From: Aeromonas fluvialis
Lineage (GTDB): Bacteria > Pseudomonadota > Gammaproteobacteria > Enterobacterales > Aeromonadaceae
Assembly: GCF_000819885.1 (NCBI RefSeq)
Contig: NZ_CDBO01000074.1
Coordinates: forward strand, 62,001-126,000
Direction of reading: 5' to 3'
DNA length: 64,000 bases
Shown: in pieces, positions 31,624 to 39,895 of the stretch
Layout of the letters: each line of letters opens with the position of its first letter
Position numbering within the stretch: the first letter of the stretch is position 1
Program-made: the position numbers and the translations under genes
The notes under the pieces: model-generated
What the model saw: the letters and a program-made list of their open reading frames with translations, nothing else
The model's database searches: none
What the model was told of the DNA's origin: nothing

Positions 31624-32169
31624 ATGACGTACAAAAAGTTCGGTTTTTTGACTGCCATTCTGGTGTTAAGCGGTTTTTATCTTTACACCCTCTATCTGGC
31701 TGCTCACCCCAACGTGAGCCTGGCCTATCGCCTCTATTATCTGGAGGGGAAAACCCGTTTCTGGGAACACAACTCCAGCATGACCTATCAGCCGGGCAAC
31801 GAGCTCAATCTGACCAAACCGAGCCGTTTCCTCTCCAGCGAAGGTTGGGCCAAGAAGCCGAGTGACGAAGGGACCCAGCTAACTGGCAAGGGGGGACTCT
31901 ACTTTGTGCTGCCCAAACAGGCAGCCAATCCGGATCAGCTCACCGTACACGCCCGCATCAACAGCCCGCAAGCCGGTGCCCTGTTGCAAGTGGCGCTGGG
32001 TCACGACTTGACGACGACAGTCAAACTGGCCAAAGCGGGCATCAACGAGATCCGGCTCAGTCTGCCCGGTGACTCGCTCACCGCAGACCCCAAGCGCCCC
32101 AATTTTCTGGCGCTCTCGGCACCCACCCCCATCAATGTCCAGTCGGTGCGTTTGACCGTTGCCCAGTGA
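31624..32169 (+). CDS. Unknown membrane-anchored periplasmic protein, first gene of Gtr-like cluster
   Basis: 181 residues, family not recognised. One N-terminal hydrophobic segment (residues about 6-26, FGFLTAILVLSGFYLYTLYLA) acts as anchor or uncleaved signal. The remainder is a predicted beta-rich exported domain containing GGLYFVLPKQAANPDQLTVHARINSP and ending PINVQSVRLTVAQ, loosely like a carbohydrate-binding jelly-roll. The start at 31624 fits the anchor. It is 53 bp upstream of a GtrB-like gene on the same strand, so a role in the same envelope glycan pathway is inferred. Confidence 0.75.
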   Translation: MTYKKFGFLTAILVLSGFYLYTLYLAAHPNVSLAYRLYYLEGKTRFWEHNSSMTYQPGNELNLTKPSRFLSSEGWAKKPSDEGTQLTGKGGLYFVLPKQAANPDQLTVHARINSPQAGALLQVALGHDLTTTVKLAKAGINEIRLSLPGDSLTADPKRPNFLALSAPTPINVQSVRLTVAQ

Positions 32170-32222
32170 TACGTGTCCCCAATACCGTTTTATAAAAATA
32201 ACCAGCCAATAAGGACGTTCTT

Positions 32223-33248
32223 ATGTCGCATCCAGATTTTCGACTCTCTCTGGTCGTTCCCGTTTATAACGAGGAAGAGAGCATCGATGCCTTCATCAGC
32301 GCGATAGACAATGAACTGGCCCCGCTCAAAGACCAGCTTGAAATTGTATTCGTCAACGACGGTAGCCGTGACCGCACCCGTGAAGTGGTCGAGCAGGCCA
32401 TCGCCCGTGACCCGCGCGTGACCTTGGTCAACCTGGCACGCAACTTCGGTAAAGAAGCCGCCCTGACCGCCGGTCTGCATCAGGCCAAAGGGGATGCCAT
32501 CGTGCCGATGGACGTGGATCTGCAAGACCCACCCGCCCTGATCCTGGAGTTCGTCAAACTGTGGCAGACCGGTGACTACGACACCGTCTACGGCATCCGC
32601 GTCGATCGCAGCGCCGATACCCCGATGAAGCGCCTGACTGCCGGTGGCTTCTACCGCTTCTTCAACGCGCTCTCCACCAGCACCAAGCTGCCGGAGAACG
32701 CCGGTGACTTCCGCCTGATCGACCGTCGCGTGGTCGAGGCGATCAAGCTGCTGCCGGAGCGCAACCGCTTCATGAAGGGGCTGTTTGCCTGGGCCGGTTT
32801 CCGCGCCGTTGGCGTTCCCTACGAGCGCCCGGCCCGTCACGCAGGTGAAACCAAGTTCAACTACTGGAAGCTGTGGAACTTCGCCCTCGACGGCTTGTTG
32901 AGCTTCTCCAGCTGGCCGCTGCGGGTCTGGAGCTACGTCGGCGTCGGCGTCTCCTTCGTCTCCTTCCTCTACATCCTCAAGATCGTCACCCAGGTGGTCT
33001 TCTTCGGTATCGACGTGCCCGGTTACGCCTCTCTGATGTCGGTGGTGCTGTTCCTCGGCGGTATCCAGCTGCTGTCGCTCGGCATCATCGGCGAGTACAT
33101 AGGCCGCATGTTCGTGGAAGTGAAACAGCGCCCAGTCTACCTCATTGAAGGGGTCTATGGCCAATATGCCAAGCAGGATGCAGCCACACCGCTGAACGCT
33201 GAACGCAATCCGCAAGAGCAAGAGCAACAGGAGCAAGCGCCTCAATGA
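32223..33248 (+). CDS. GtrB-like undecaprenyl-phosphate glycosyltransferase (GT2)
   Basis: 341 residues. A GT-A domain with SLVVPVYNEEESI, the NDGSRD motif, DVD at 97-99 and DLQDPP is followed by two membrane helices (about 235-265 and 270-300). This is the GtrB/DPM1 layout: transfer of a sugar from a nucleotide donor to undecaprenyl phosphate on the cytoplasmic face. The tail is Q/E-rich. Its stop overlaps the gtrA-like start (ATGA), showing translational coupling. The sugar cannot be inferred. Confidence 0.9.
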   Translation: MSHPDFRLSLVVPVYNEEESIDAFISAIDNELAPLKDQLEIVFVNDGSRDRTREVVEQAIARDPRVTLVNLARNFGKEAALTAGLHQAKGDAIVPMDVDLQDPPALILEFVKLWQTGDYDTVYGIRVDRSADTPMKRLTAGGFYRFFNALSTSTKLPENAGDFRLIDRRVVEAIKLLPERNRFMKGLFAWAGFRAVGVPYERPARHAGETKFNYWKLWNFALDGLLSFSSWPLRVWSYVGVGVSFVSFLYILKIVTQVVFFGIDVPGYASLMSVVLFLGGIQLLSLGIIGEYIGRMFVEVKQRPVYLIEGVYGQYAKQDAATPLNAERNPQEQEQQEQAPQ

Positions 33249-33616
33249 TCTCCCGCGAGGAATTCTGGCGGCTGGTACGTTTCGGTTTTGTCGGCGGGGG
33301 GGCCACCCTCGTCGACCTTGGCACCTCCATCGCACTGTTTCATACCTGGCCCACCATCTCGGAGCATCTGGTCACCACGCTAGCCTTTGCCATCGCGTTC
33401 TGGTTCTCCTTCTTTGGTCACCGCTACATCACCTTCCAGAAACAGGGAGCCGCCAGCAAATTTCTGCTGGTCGCCCTCTTCTCGCTGGCGGTGCGTAACC
33501 TGATCCTGAGCGGCCTGCTGTTTGCGGGGCTCTCCGGTCTGCTACCGGTGGTCATCGCCACCCTGACCGTTACTGTCCTCACTTACGTTCTCTCTCGCGT
33601 CTGGGTTTTTGCCTGA
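33245..33616 (+). CDS. GtrA-like flippase
   Basis: 123 residues, four predicted helices, GtrA/DPMS3 family (FGFVGGGATLVDLGTSIALF, FGHRYITFQ, SRVWVFA). Such proteins are thought to flip the undecaprenyl-phosphate-linked sugar to the periplasm. It overlaps both neighbours: ATGA with the gtrB-like stop and TGATG with the next gene. Confidence 0.88.
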   Translation: MISREEFWRLVRFGFVGGGATLVDLGTSIALFHTWPTISEHLVTTLAFAIAFWFSFFGHRYITFQKQGAASKFLLVALFSLAVRNLILSGLLFAGLSGLLPVVIATLTVTVLTYVLSRVWVFA

Positions 33617-34782
33617 TGAATGATATGACCAATACTGCCCCGCCAACCGGGGCTACACTCCCCTATCGCCCGTCACTGCGCATCAGCGGCCGTGACTGGC
33701 TGATGATCATCGCCGCCTTCGTGCTGAGCCGGGTGGCGCTGTATGGCATGGGCTACTTCGGCGTCCAGCTCTACGGCTCCCCCGACATCGGCCCGCTGCA
33801 GGCCTATTGTCAGTTCGACTGCGTCTGGTTCCAGCGCATCATAGAGAACGGCTATGACCTCTATCCACGCTGGCTGAGCAAGGGCAATGCGGCCAACTGG
33901 GCCTTTATGCCGCTCTATCCCATGCTGGCGGGCTCTCTCTCCAGCCTGCTTAATGTCGAGAGCCTGATCGGCCTGATGCTGGTGGCCAACATCGCCTTCT
34001 TCATCAGCCTGCCGCTGATGCTGCTGGTGCTGCGCCAACTCAAACTGGGTGACGAGACCGCCCGCTTCGGCGTCTGGCTGCTCGCCTTCTCCCCCTTCTC
34101 CGCCTACTTCGTCTCCGGCTATACCGAGTCGATGTTCATGGCGCTGATGCTGGGCATGTTCCTGTTTGCCTACCGGGAGCAATGGCTGATGGTCGCCCTG
34201 CTGGGAGTCTGCATCTCGGGCACCCGCAACCTGGGGGTGATGATGGTGTTCCCGGTGCTGATCCTGGCGCTGCAGGCTTACGGCTGGCGGGAGTTCTTCC
34301 GCTTCACCGAGCGCGCCTTCAAGGTGGTGTTCACCCTCTGGTTGATCCCGTTTGGCCTGTTTGCCTACATGGTCTATCTCTATCACCTGACCGGCGATGC
34401 CTTCGCCTTCAAGCACATTCAGGTGGCCTGGGGTCGCTACATGGACAGCCCGCTGGACTGGTGGCTGAGTGGCTTCGAGCTGGGGGGCCGCAAGGCTTAC
34501 CTCTCCATCATGGTGATCTTCGGCTGGTGCCTGAACGGCTATTTGTTCAGCCAGAAGCGCTGGGCCGAAGCGACCCTGATGTTCATCTGCTGCACCATTC
34601 CGCTGATGACCGGCCTCAACGCCATGCCACGCTACATGTTCGGGCTCTACCCGACCCTGCTGGCGATCATTCTGCTGACCCATCGCTGGCCCGCTATCCG
34701 CCCGGCTGTGCTCTGCATCAGCGGCATGGTGGCCTCCTTTATCGCGGTGGCCTTCGTCAACTTCAAGTTCTTCACCGTCTGA
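33616..34782 (+). CDS. GT-C membrane glycosyltransferase, PIG-V-like
   Basis: 388 residues with about eight to ten helices. An early periplasmic loop carries FDCVWFQRIIENGYD and NWAFMPLYPML, a pattern seen in PIG-V-type mannosyltransferases and other GT-C enzymes using polyprenyl-phosphate sugars. It should be the acceptor-specific enzyme of the cluster, taking the sugar flipped by the GtrA-like protein. The acceptor (O-antigen, glycan or protein) is unknown. The ATG overlaps the preceding stop by one base. Confidence 0.82.
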   Translation: MNDMTNTAPPTGATLPYRPSLRISGRDWLMIIAAFVLSRVALYGMGYFGVQLYGSPDIGPLQAYCQFDCVWFQRIIENGYDLYPRWLSKGNAANWAFMPLYPMLAGSLSSLLNVESLIGLMLVANIAFFISLPLMLLVLRQLKLGDETARFGVWLLAFSPFSAYFVSGYTESMFMALMLGMFLFAYREQWLMVALLGVCISGTRNLGVMMVFPVLILALQAYGWREFFRFTERAFKVVFTLWLIPFGLFAYMVYLYHLTGDAFAFKHIQVAWGRYMDSPLDWWLSGFELGGRKAYLSIMVIFGWCLNGYLFSQKRWAEATLMFICCTIPLMTGLNAMPRYMFGLYPTLLAIILLTHRWPAIRPAVLCISGMVASFIAVAFVNFKFFTV

Positions 34783-34805
34783 TGTGACGACCATACCTGC
34801 CATGC

Positions 34806-34835
34806 CAAATGCCGGTCACCTGACCGGCATTTTTA
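34806..34835 (+). terminator. Terminator of the Gtr-like cluster
   Basis: AAATGCCGGTCA-CC-TGACCGGCATTTTT, 23 bases after the GT-C stop. Confidence 0.9.
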
Positions 34836-34994
34836 TTCTCGATGCCCACCATTCGTCCGCCATCACACTTTTCTCGGCTTGAAAACGTAACCATTTGAAC
34901 TGATGTCACAAATCGGCATTTTGCCGATCCAAGGCTCCCTGTGCTGCTCCTAGAATGGACCCTTGTCCGAACTGCCCTGCTCAAGGAATGGCTT

Positions 34995-37106
34995 ATGCGT
35001 CGTGCACCCCTTTTATCCCCCCTCTGGCTTGCCCTGCTGGCCGCCCCGCTGTTCACCCAACAGGCGATGGCCGCCCCCGAGGTTCGCCTCTATGTGGATG
35101 GTCAACCGGTAGCGACCCCGATCGCGTTGGACAAGGGCACGGTGGAGCTGACTCACCCCCTTGCCAAGGGGAGCCACCAGATCCGCATCAGCGACGCAGG
35201 CAACAGTTGCGGCGCCAGCTTTGGCCCGAGCGAGAGTAAGCCACTTCCCTTCGGCACCGCCCAGCCCATGGACAAATGCAGCAAGGATCAGAGCTTTACC
35301 CTGCGGGTGATGCTGGCTGGGGAGTATCAGTTCACCTTCAACCCGGATACCCCCAGCCTCAAGGTGCTGCGGGCGACCAAGAAGAGCGAGTTCAAGCGCC
35401 AGCCACCACAAGAGCCCTGCATCAGCTGGGATGGCGGCCCGGTGACGGTATCCCTGAAAGGGGTTTGGCCCGACGGCACCCGACTGCGGGATGCCTACTC
35501 GAAACAGGAGGCGGTGATCAAACAGGGCAAGCTGACCCTGACCCCGAGCAAAGAGAGCGGCGGCCTGCTGCTGCTCGAACCGGTCAAGGCAGCCAAGCCA
35601 GCACCGTTCAGCTGGGATCAGGCGAGCGTCTATTTCCTGCTTACCGATCGCTTTAACAACGGCGACCCCGCCAACGACCACAGCTTCGGCCGCCAGAAGG
35701 ATGGTCAGGACGAGGTGGCCACCTGGCACGGCGGCGATTTCAAGGGGCTGACCGAGAAGCTCGACTACATCAAGAGCCTCGGCATGAACGCCATCTGGAT
35801 CACCCCCATGGTGGAGCAGGTACATGGCTTTATCGGGGGTGGCGAGCAGGGCAACTTCCCCTTCTACGCCTATCACGGCTACTGGGCGCTCGACTTCACC
35901 AAGATTGACCCCAACTACGGCGATGAAGAGAGCCTGAAGACCCTGGTGGACGAGGCCCACAAGCGCGGTATGCGGATCATCCTCGACGTGGTGATGAACC
36001 ACGCCGGTTACGCCACCCTCGCCGACTTGCAAGATCTCGGGCTCACCGAGCTGACCCAGAACAGCGGCAAGCTGCCGGCCGTCTGGAACCAGTGGCGCCC
36101 GAGCGGTGGCCTCAACTGGCATGGCTACAACCAGTTCATCGACTATCAGTCGCCAGCGTGGAACAAGTGGTGGAGCGGCGACTGGGTGCGCGCCGGTCTA
36201 CCCGGCTACCCGCAGCCCGGCACCGACGATGTGACCGGCTCGGTGGCGGGGCTGCCGGACTTTCTCACCGAGTCGTCCAAGCCGGTAGGGCTGCCGCCGT
36301 TGCTGGCCGCGAAAAAAGATACCAAAGCCAAGGCGCTGCCCGACGCCACCGTGAGCGACTATCTTATCGCCTGGCACACCGACTGGGTGCGCCGCTTTGG
36401 CATCGACGGTTTTCGGGCCGACACCGTCAAGCATCTGGAGCCCGAGGTGTGGGCCAAGCTCAAACAGGCGGGCACCACTGCGCTTAAGGAGTGGAAGGCC
36501 GCCAACCCGGACAAGGCGCTCGACGATCTGCCCTTCTACATGGTGGGCGAGGTGTGGGATCATGGGGTCGTCAAGGATTCCTGGTATCAGCACGGTTTTG
36601 ACTCGCTGATCAACTTTGACTATCAGCGCGAGTTCGCCCTGCCCCAGGCCCAGTGCATGGCCAGCGCCGAGCCCACCTATGCCAGCTACGCCAGCCGCAT
36701 CAATCAGGATCCCGAGTTCAACGTGCTGAGCTACATCAGCTCCCACGACACCAAACTGTTCTTCGGCGACTATCAGGATGTGCCGCTGCAACGCAGGGTG
36801 GCCAACAGCTTTATGCTGCTGCCGGGCGGCATCCAGCTTTACTACGGTGACGAGTCCGGCCGTGGCCTGGCCAAGGATGGTGGCGTGTTCGATCAAAGCG
36901 TGCGCTCCGACATGAACTGGCAAGAGCTGGCTGGCGGCGAGAAGGCCGAACTGGTCAAGCATTGGCAGCGGCTCGGCCAGTTCCGCGCCGCCCATCCGGC
37001 CATTGCGGCAGGCAGCCACCAGAAACTTGCGGATGCACCCTATGCCTTCGTGCGGGAGAAGGGTGATGACAAGGTGGTCGTGGTCTTTGCCGGTCGGCAG
37101 AAGTAA
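34995..37106 (+). CDS. malS: Periplasmic alpha-amylase, MalS type (GH13)
   Basis: 703 residues; E. coli MalS has 676. The signal peptide ends near QQAMA. An N-terminal beta domain (about 27-200) precedes a GH13 barrel. Conserved regions: DVVMNH (about 331-336), GFRADTVKH with nucleophile D476, VGEVWDH with acid/base E519, and SSHDTK with D585. It hydrolyses alpha-1,4-glucans outside the inner membrane, feeding maltodextrin uptake. The start at 34995 gives the signal peptide. It is monocistronic between two terminators. Confidence 0.92.
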   Translation: MRRAPLLSPLWLALLAAPLFTQQAMAAPEVRLYVDGQPVATPIALDKGTVELTHPLAKGSHQIRISDAGNSCGASFGPSESKPLPFGTAQPMDKCSKDQSFTLRVMLAGEYQFTFNPDTPSLKVLRATKKSEFKRQPPQEPCISWDGGPVTVSLKGVWPDGTRLRDAYSKQEAVIKQGKLTLTPSKESGGLLLLEPVKAAKPAPFSWDQASVYFLLTDRFNNGDPANDHSFGRQKDGQDEVATWHGGDFKGLTEKLDYIKSLGMNAIWITPMVEQVHGFIGGGEQGNFPFYAYHGYWALDFTKIDPNYGDEESLKTLVDEAHKRGMRIILDVVMNHAGYATLADLQDLGLTELTQNSGKLPAVWNQWRPSGGLNWHGYNQFIDYQSPAWNKWWSGDWVRAGLPGYPQPGTDDVTGSVAGLPDFLTESSKPVGLPPLLAAKKDTKAKALPDATVSDYLIAWHTDWVRRFGIDGFRADTVKHLEPEVWAKLKQAGTTALKEWKAANPDKALDDLPFYMVGEVWDHGVVKDSWYQHGFDSLINFDYQREFALPQAQCMASAEPTYASYASRINQDPEFNVLSYISSHDTKLFFGDYQDVPLQRRVANSFMLLPGGIQLYYGDESGRGLAKDGGVFDQSVRSDMNWQELAGGEKAELVKHWQRLGQFRAAHPAIAAGSHQKLADAPYAFVREKGDDKVVVVFAGRQK

Positions 37107-37131
37107 CCCTCAAGCCACATTGACCAGCAAC

Positions 37132-37160
37132 AGAGAGGGGAGCCACTGGCTCCCCTCTCT
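37132..37160 (+). terminator. Terminator-like hairpin after malS
   Basis: AGAGAGGGGAGCC-ACT-GGCTCCCCTCTCT, a perfect 13-bp stem 25 bases past the stop, with a weak T-tract. Confidence 0.8.
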
Positions 37161-37466
37161 CGTTTATCTATCTGCCAAGGTTCACTGTGACTGGCGCGCT
37201 GCCACTTGCCATGTTAGCCCGCTCACCGCGATCATCCGTGTCGCCCGCATCGCCCAGGTGGAGCCGGTGCCCACCGCCAATACCAAGGAACCCATCTGTT
37301 GCCTCCTGCATGAGTTGCCTGCGACCGCCCTGTCTGCCCTTGATGGCAAAACATCCGATGGTCGCTTCACATTTGCGCACCGGCGGGTTTGACCCTCTTT
37401 GTGAGCGATGCTAGTTTGATTTTTCAAAACAATCAGTTAGCAACAATGTGAGCCATTAACCGAAAT
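37161..37466. other. Intergenic region without a recognisable gene
   Basis: About 306 bp. Short open frames on both strands look random. The last 60 bp are AT-rich (TTTTTCAAAACAATC) and likely include the promoter of the response regulator gene. Confidence 0.5.
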
Positions 37467-38111
37467 ATGGACAGCCAATTTACCATCGTCATCGCAGATG
37501 ACCACCCCCTGTTTCGGGGCGCCCTCTATCAAGCGGTGCACATGGCCATCGACGACGCCCAACTGCTGGAAGCAGACTCCATCGACAGCCTGACCCATCT
37601 GCTTGGCGAGCACCCCGACGTTGACCTGTTGCTGCTCGATCTCAAGATGCCGGGGGCCAACGGGTTTGAAGGATTGGCCCACCTGCGTGGCCAGTATCCC
37701 GACCTGCCCATCGTGGTGGTCTCCGCCTCGGAAGATCCCGCCATCATCCAGCAGGTGCTCCGGCTCGGGGCGCTCGGCTTCATTCCCAAGTCGGTACCGA
37801 TGAAGGAGCTGGTCAACGCCCTCAATACGGTGATCGGGGGGGATAACTGGGTGCCGGAAGGCATCTCGCTCCATCCCGAATCGGAAGATGGCCCCGATTT
37901 CGCCAGCAAGCTGGCCAGCCTCACCCCCCAGCAGTACAAGGTGCTGATCATGCTGCGCGATGGCAGCCTCAACAAACAGATCGCCTGGGAGCTCAACGTC
38001 TCCGAGGCCACCATCAAGGCCCATATCACCGCCATCTTCAGAAAACTGGGGGTCAAAAACCGCACTCAGGCGGTTATCGCCCTGCAACAGCTCGATATCA
38101 AGGAGAACTGA
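37467..38111 (+). CDS. NarL/FixJ-type response regulator (orphan)
   Basis: 214 residues. The receiver domain (1-120) has the acidic pair in IADDHPLF, phosphoacceptor D58 in LLLLDLKMPG and K108 region IPKSV. The C-terminal LuxR-type HTH (about 148-205) reads LTPQQYKVLIMLRDGSLNKQIAWELNVSEATIKAHITAIFRKLGV. No histidine kinase is adjacent, so its partner must be encoded elsewhere. Target unknown. Confidence 0.9.
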   Translation: MDSQFTIVIADDHPLFRGALYQAVHMAIDDAQLLEADSIDSLTHLLGEHPDVDLLLLDLKMPGANGFEGLAHLRGQYPDLPIVVVSASEDPAIIQQVLRLGALGFIPKSVPMKELVNALNTVIGGDNWVPEGISLHPESEDGPDFASKLASLTPQQYKVLIMLRDGSLNKQIAWELNVSEATIKAHITAIFRKLGVKNRTQAVIALQQLDIKEN

Positions 38112-38182
38112 CCCCCGCGCATAGCGACACGTGCGAGACGACATAGCCAGCCATGCTGGCTATTTGTTGCTCGACAATTAGC

Positions 38183-38190
38183 ACGATCGT
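38183..38190. promoter_or_regulatory. Palindromic operator candidate upstream of tetR gene
   Basis: Core ACGATCGT within AG-C-ACGATCGT-A-CT, 35 bp before the TetR start. It lies among promoter-like bases (TTGCTC at 38167, TTTATG after it), a usual position for TetR autorepression. Confidence 0.45.
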
Positions 38191-38224
38191 ACTTTATGCT
38201 GCCAGCGCTAACGAGGAGAGAAGG

Positions 38225-38821
38225 ATGAGCAAGGGGCGCCTGACCCGGGAAAACATTTTGCAGACTGCTTTTGAGCAGGCGAGCCAGCAAGGGCTGGAGA
38301 GCCTGACCATCGGCTCGCTGGCCAGCGCCTGCGAGATGTCGAAAAGCGGCCTGTTTGCCCACTTTCAATCCCGCGACAATCTGCAGATCGCCGTGCTGGA
38401 GTACGCCGCCGAGGTGTTCCGGCTGCGGGTGATCCAGCCGGTACGTCAGCAGGAGCACCAGAGCCAGCACGACAAGCTGATCGCCCTGCTTCGCGCCTGG
38501 CAGGCGTGGAACCACTGCTTCGCGGGTCGCTGCATGTTCCTCAACGCCTGGACCTCGGAGCAGGATGGCCATGAGCAAAAGAGCCCGGTGCAGCAAGCCG
38601 CCCGTCAACTGGTGCGCTTCTGGCTCGACTATCTGGCCCGTCAAGTGGTGCAGGGTCAGGCCGCAGGCGAGTGGCGACAGGAAATAGATCCCTGGCGCGC
38701 CGTGTATCGTCTCTATGGCCTCTATCTGGCTGATCAGGTGTTCAACGACCTCGAACTGTGTCAGGATCCGGCCCGCCACTTCTGGCCCGAAGTGAACGAT
38801 CTACTGAGCAGCTGGCGCTGA
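38225..38821 (+). CDS. TetR/AcrR-family transcriptional regulator
   Basis: 198 residues: N-terminal HTH (about 8-55, LTRENILQTAFEQASQQGLESLTIGSLASACEMSKSGLFAHF) and an all-helical ligand domain. AAGG immediately precedes the ATG at 38225, with GGAGAGAAGG a few bases further. It is followed 82 bp downstream by an alpha/beta hydrolase gene in the same direction, the likely target. The inducer may be a substrate of that hydrolase. Confidence 0.88.
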   Translation: MSKGRLTRENILQTAFEQASQQGLESLTIGSLASACEMSKSGLFAHFQSRDNLQIAVLEYAAEVFRLRVIQPVRQQEHQSQHDKLIALLRAWQAWNHCFAGRCMFLNAWTSEQDGHEQKSPVQQAARQLVRFWLDYLARQVVQGQAAGEWRQEIDPWRAVYRLYGLYLADQVFNDLELCQDPARHFWPEVNDLLSSWR

Positions 38822-38903
38822 TGTTTTGGCATCCGTTCAACACGACTTTTTAAAAACCAACAAAAAAGCACGACCGTTCGCACATAAAAACCACAGGATG
38901 ACC

Positions 38904-39782
38904 ATGAGCAGCAAGATCTACTTCAACACCCGCCGCTTCAGCCCGAGCAAATGGCTGCTGGGGATCGGCACCCGGTTGCACCACAGCTTCGCCCCCAGCC
39001 ATGCCAAGCGCACCGCCAGCAAGTTGCTGCTCACACCCCAGCGCAACCAACGGGATGGCGCCGAGCCAGCCGGTCTGGTGAAGCAGGCAGTCCATACCAG
39101 CGAAGGGGCAGTGATGAGCTATCAGCTCGGTCAGGGACCACTGTGGCTGCTGATGCACGGCTGGTCCGGCAGCGCCAGCCAGTTTTATCCGCTGATGAGT
39201 CATATCGCCGCACAGGGGTTCACTGCGATTGCCTACGATCATCCGGCCCACGGCCAGAGCGCAGGCCATACCGGCCATCTGCCCCGCTTCGTGCGCGCCT
39301 TCGACGAGTTGGCGACCAGGCTGGCCAGCGAAGTGGGCCCGCTGCACGGCGTGATCGCCCACAGCATGGGCGGTGCTGTTACCCTCTCCAGCCGTCAACC
39401 GGGTATCGATACCCTGCCGCTGCTGTTGATTGCGCCGGTGCTCGACTATGTGCCCCAGCTCTACGGCATGGTGGCTCGCTCCGGTTACTCCATCCGGTTG
39501 TTCGATGCGGTAGTCAAGGAGATTGAGCAGGAGTACCAATACCCCTTGAGCACGGTCGATCCGCTGGGCCGACTCGCCAGTCGCAGCGGCGCAGCGATGA
39601 TCGTCCACGACGAGGAGGACAGATTTGCCCCCCACGACAACTCCCTGCGGGCCAGTCAGGATGGCCATACCCGGCTGGTGAGCACCCGGGGTCTGGGCCA
39701 CGGTCGCATCCTCGCCAGCGCGCCGGTATTAGCCGCCTTCGATCAGCTGGCGCGGCCGGCAAATCCTCACCGCCCCCTTTGA
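38904..39782 (+). CDS. Alpha/beta hydrolase
   Basis: 292 residues. Oxyanion motif LMHGWSGS (about 84-91), nucleophile S154 in AHSMGGA, acid Asp in HDEEDRF and catalytic His in GLGHGRI. About 60 residues without homology lead the fold and are basic (RRFSPSKWLL, RLHHSFAPSHAKR), suggesting membrane or nucleic-acid contact. The start at 38904 has CAGG 6 bases upstream; ATG at 38898 is an alternative. Substrate unknown. Confidence 0.85.
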   Translation: MSSKIYFNTRRFSPSKWLLGIGTRLHHSFAPSHAKRTASKLLLTPQRNQRDGAEPAGLVKQAVHTSEGAVMSYQLGQGPLWLLMHGWSGSASQFYPLMSHIAAQGFTAIAYDHPAHGQSAGHTGHLPRFVRAFDELATRLASEVGPLHGVIAHSMGGAVTLSSRQPGIDTLPLLLIAPVLDYVPQLYGMVARSGYSIRLFDAVVKEIEQEYQYPLSTVDPLGRLASRSGAAMIVHDEEDRFAPHDNSLRASQDGHTRLVSTRGLGHGRILASAPVLAAFDQLARPANPHRPL

Positions 39783-39794
39783 CAGGGGGCGATT

Positions 39795-39820
39795 AAAAAA
39801 ACGGGCGCGCGCCCGTTTTT
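39795..39820 (+). terminator. Terminator of tetR-hydrolase
   Basis: AAAAAAACGGGCGC/GCGCCCGTTTTT, a perfect palindrome with T-run, 12 bases after the stop. Confidence 0.9.
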
Positions 39821-39895
39821 ATATTTGATACAGCGCCTTATAGTTAACTTGTCAGTGGGAACGCCCCTCTCGGGCCAACAATAAGGCGCCAGCAT

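Noticed and set aside
37161-37466. Short open frames after malS as a small gene
   Set aside because: They conflict with each other, lack ribosome sites and resemble random GC-rich sequence.
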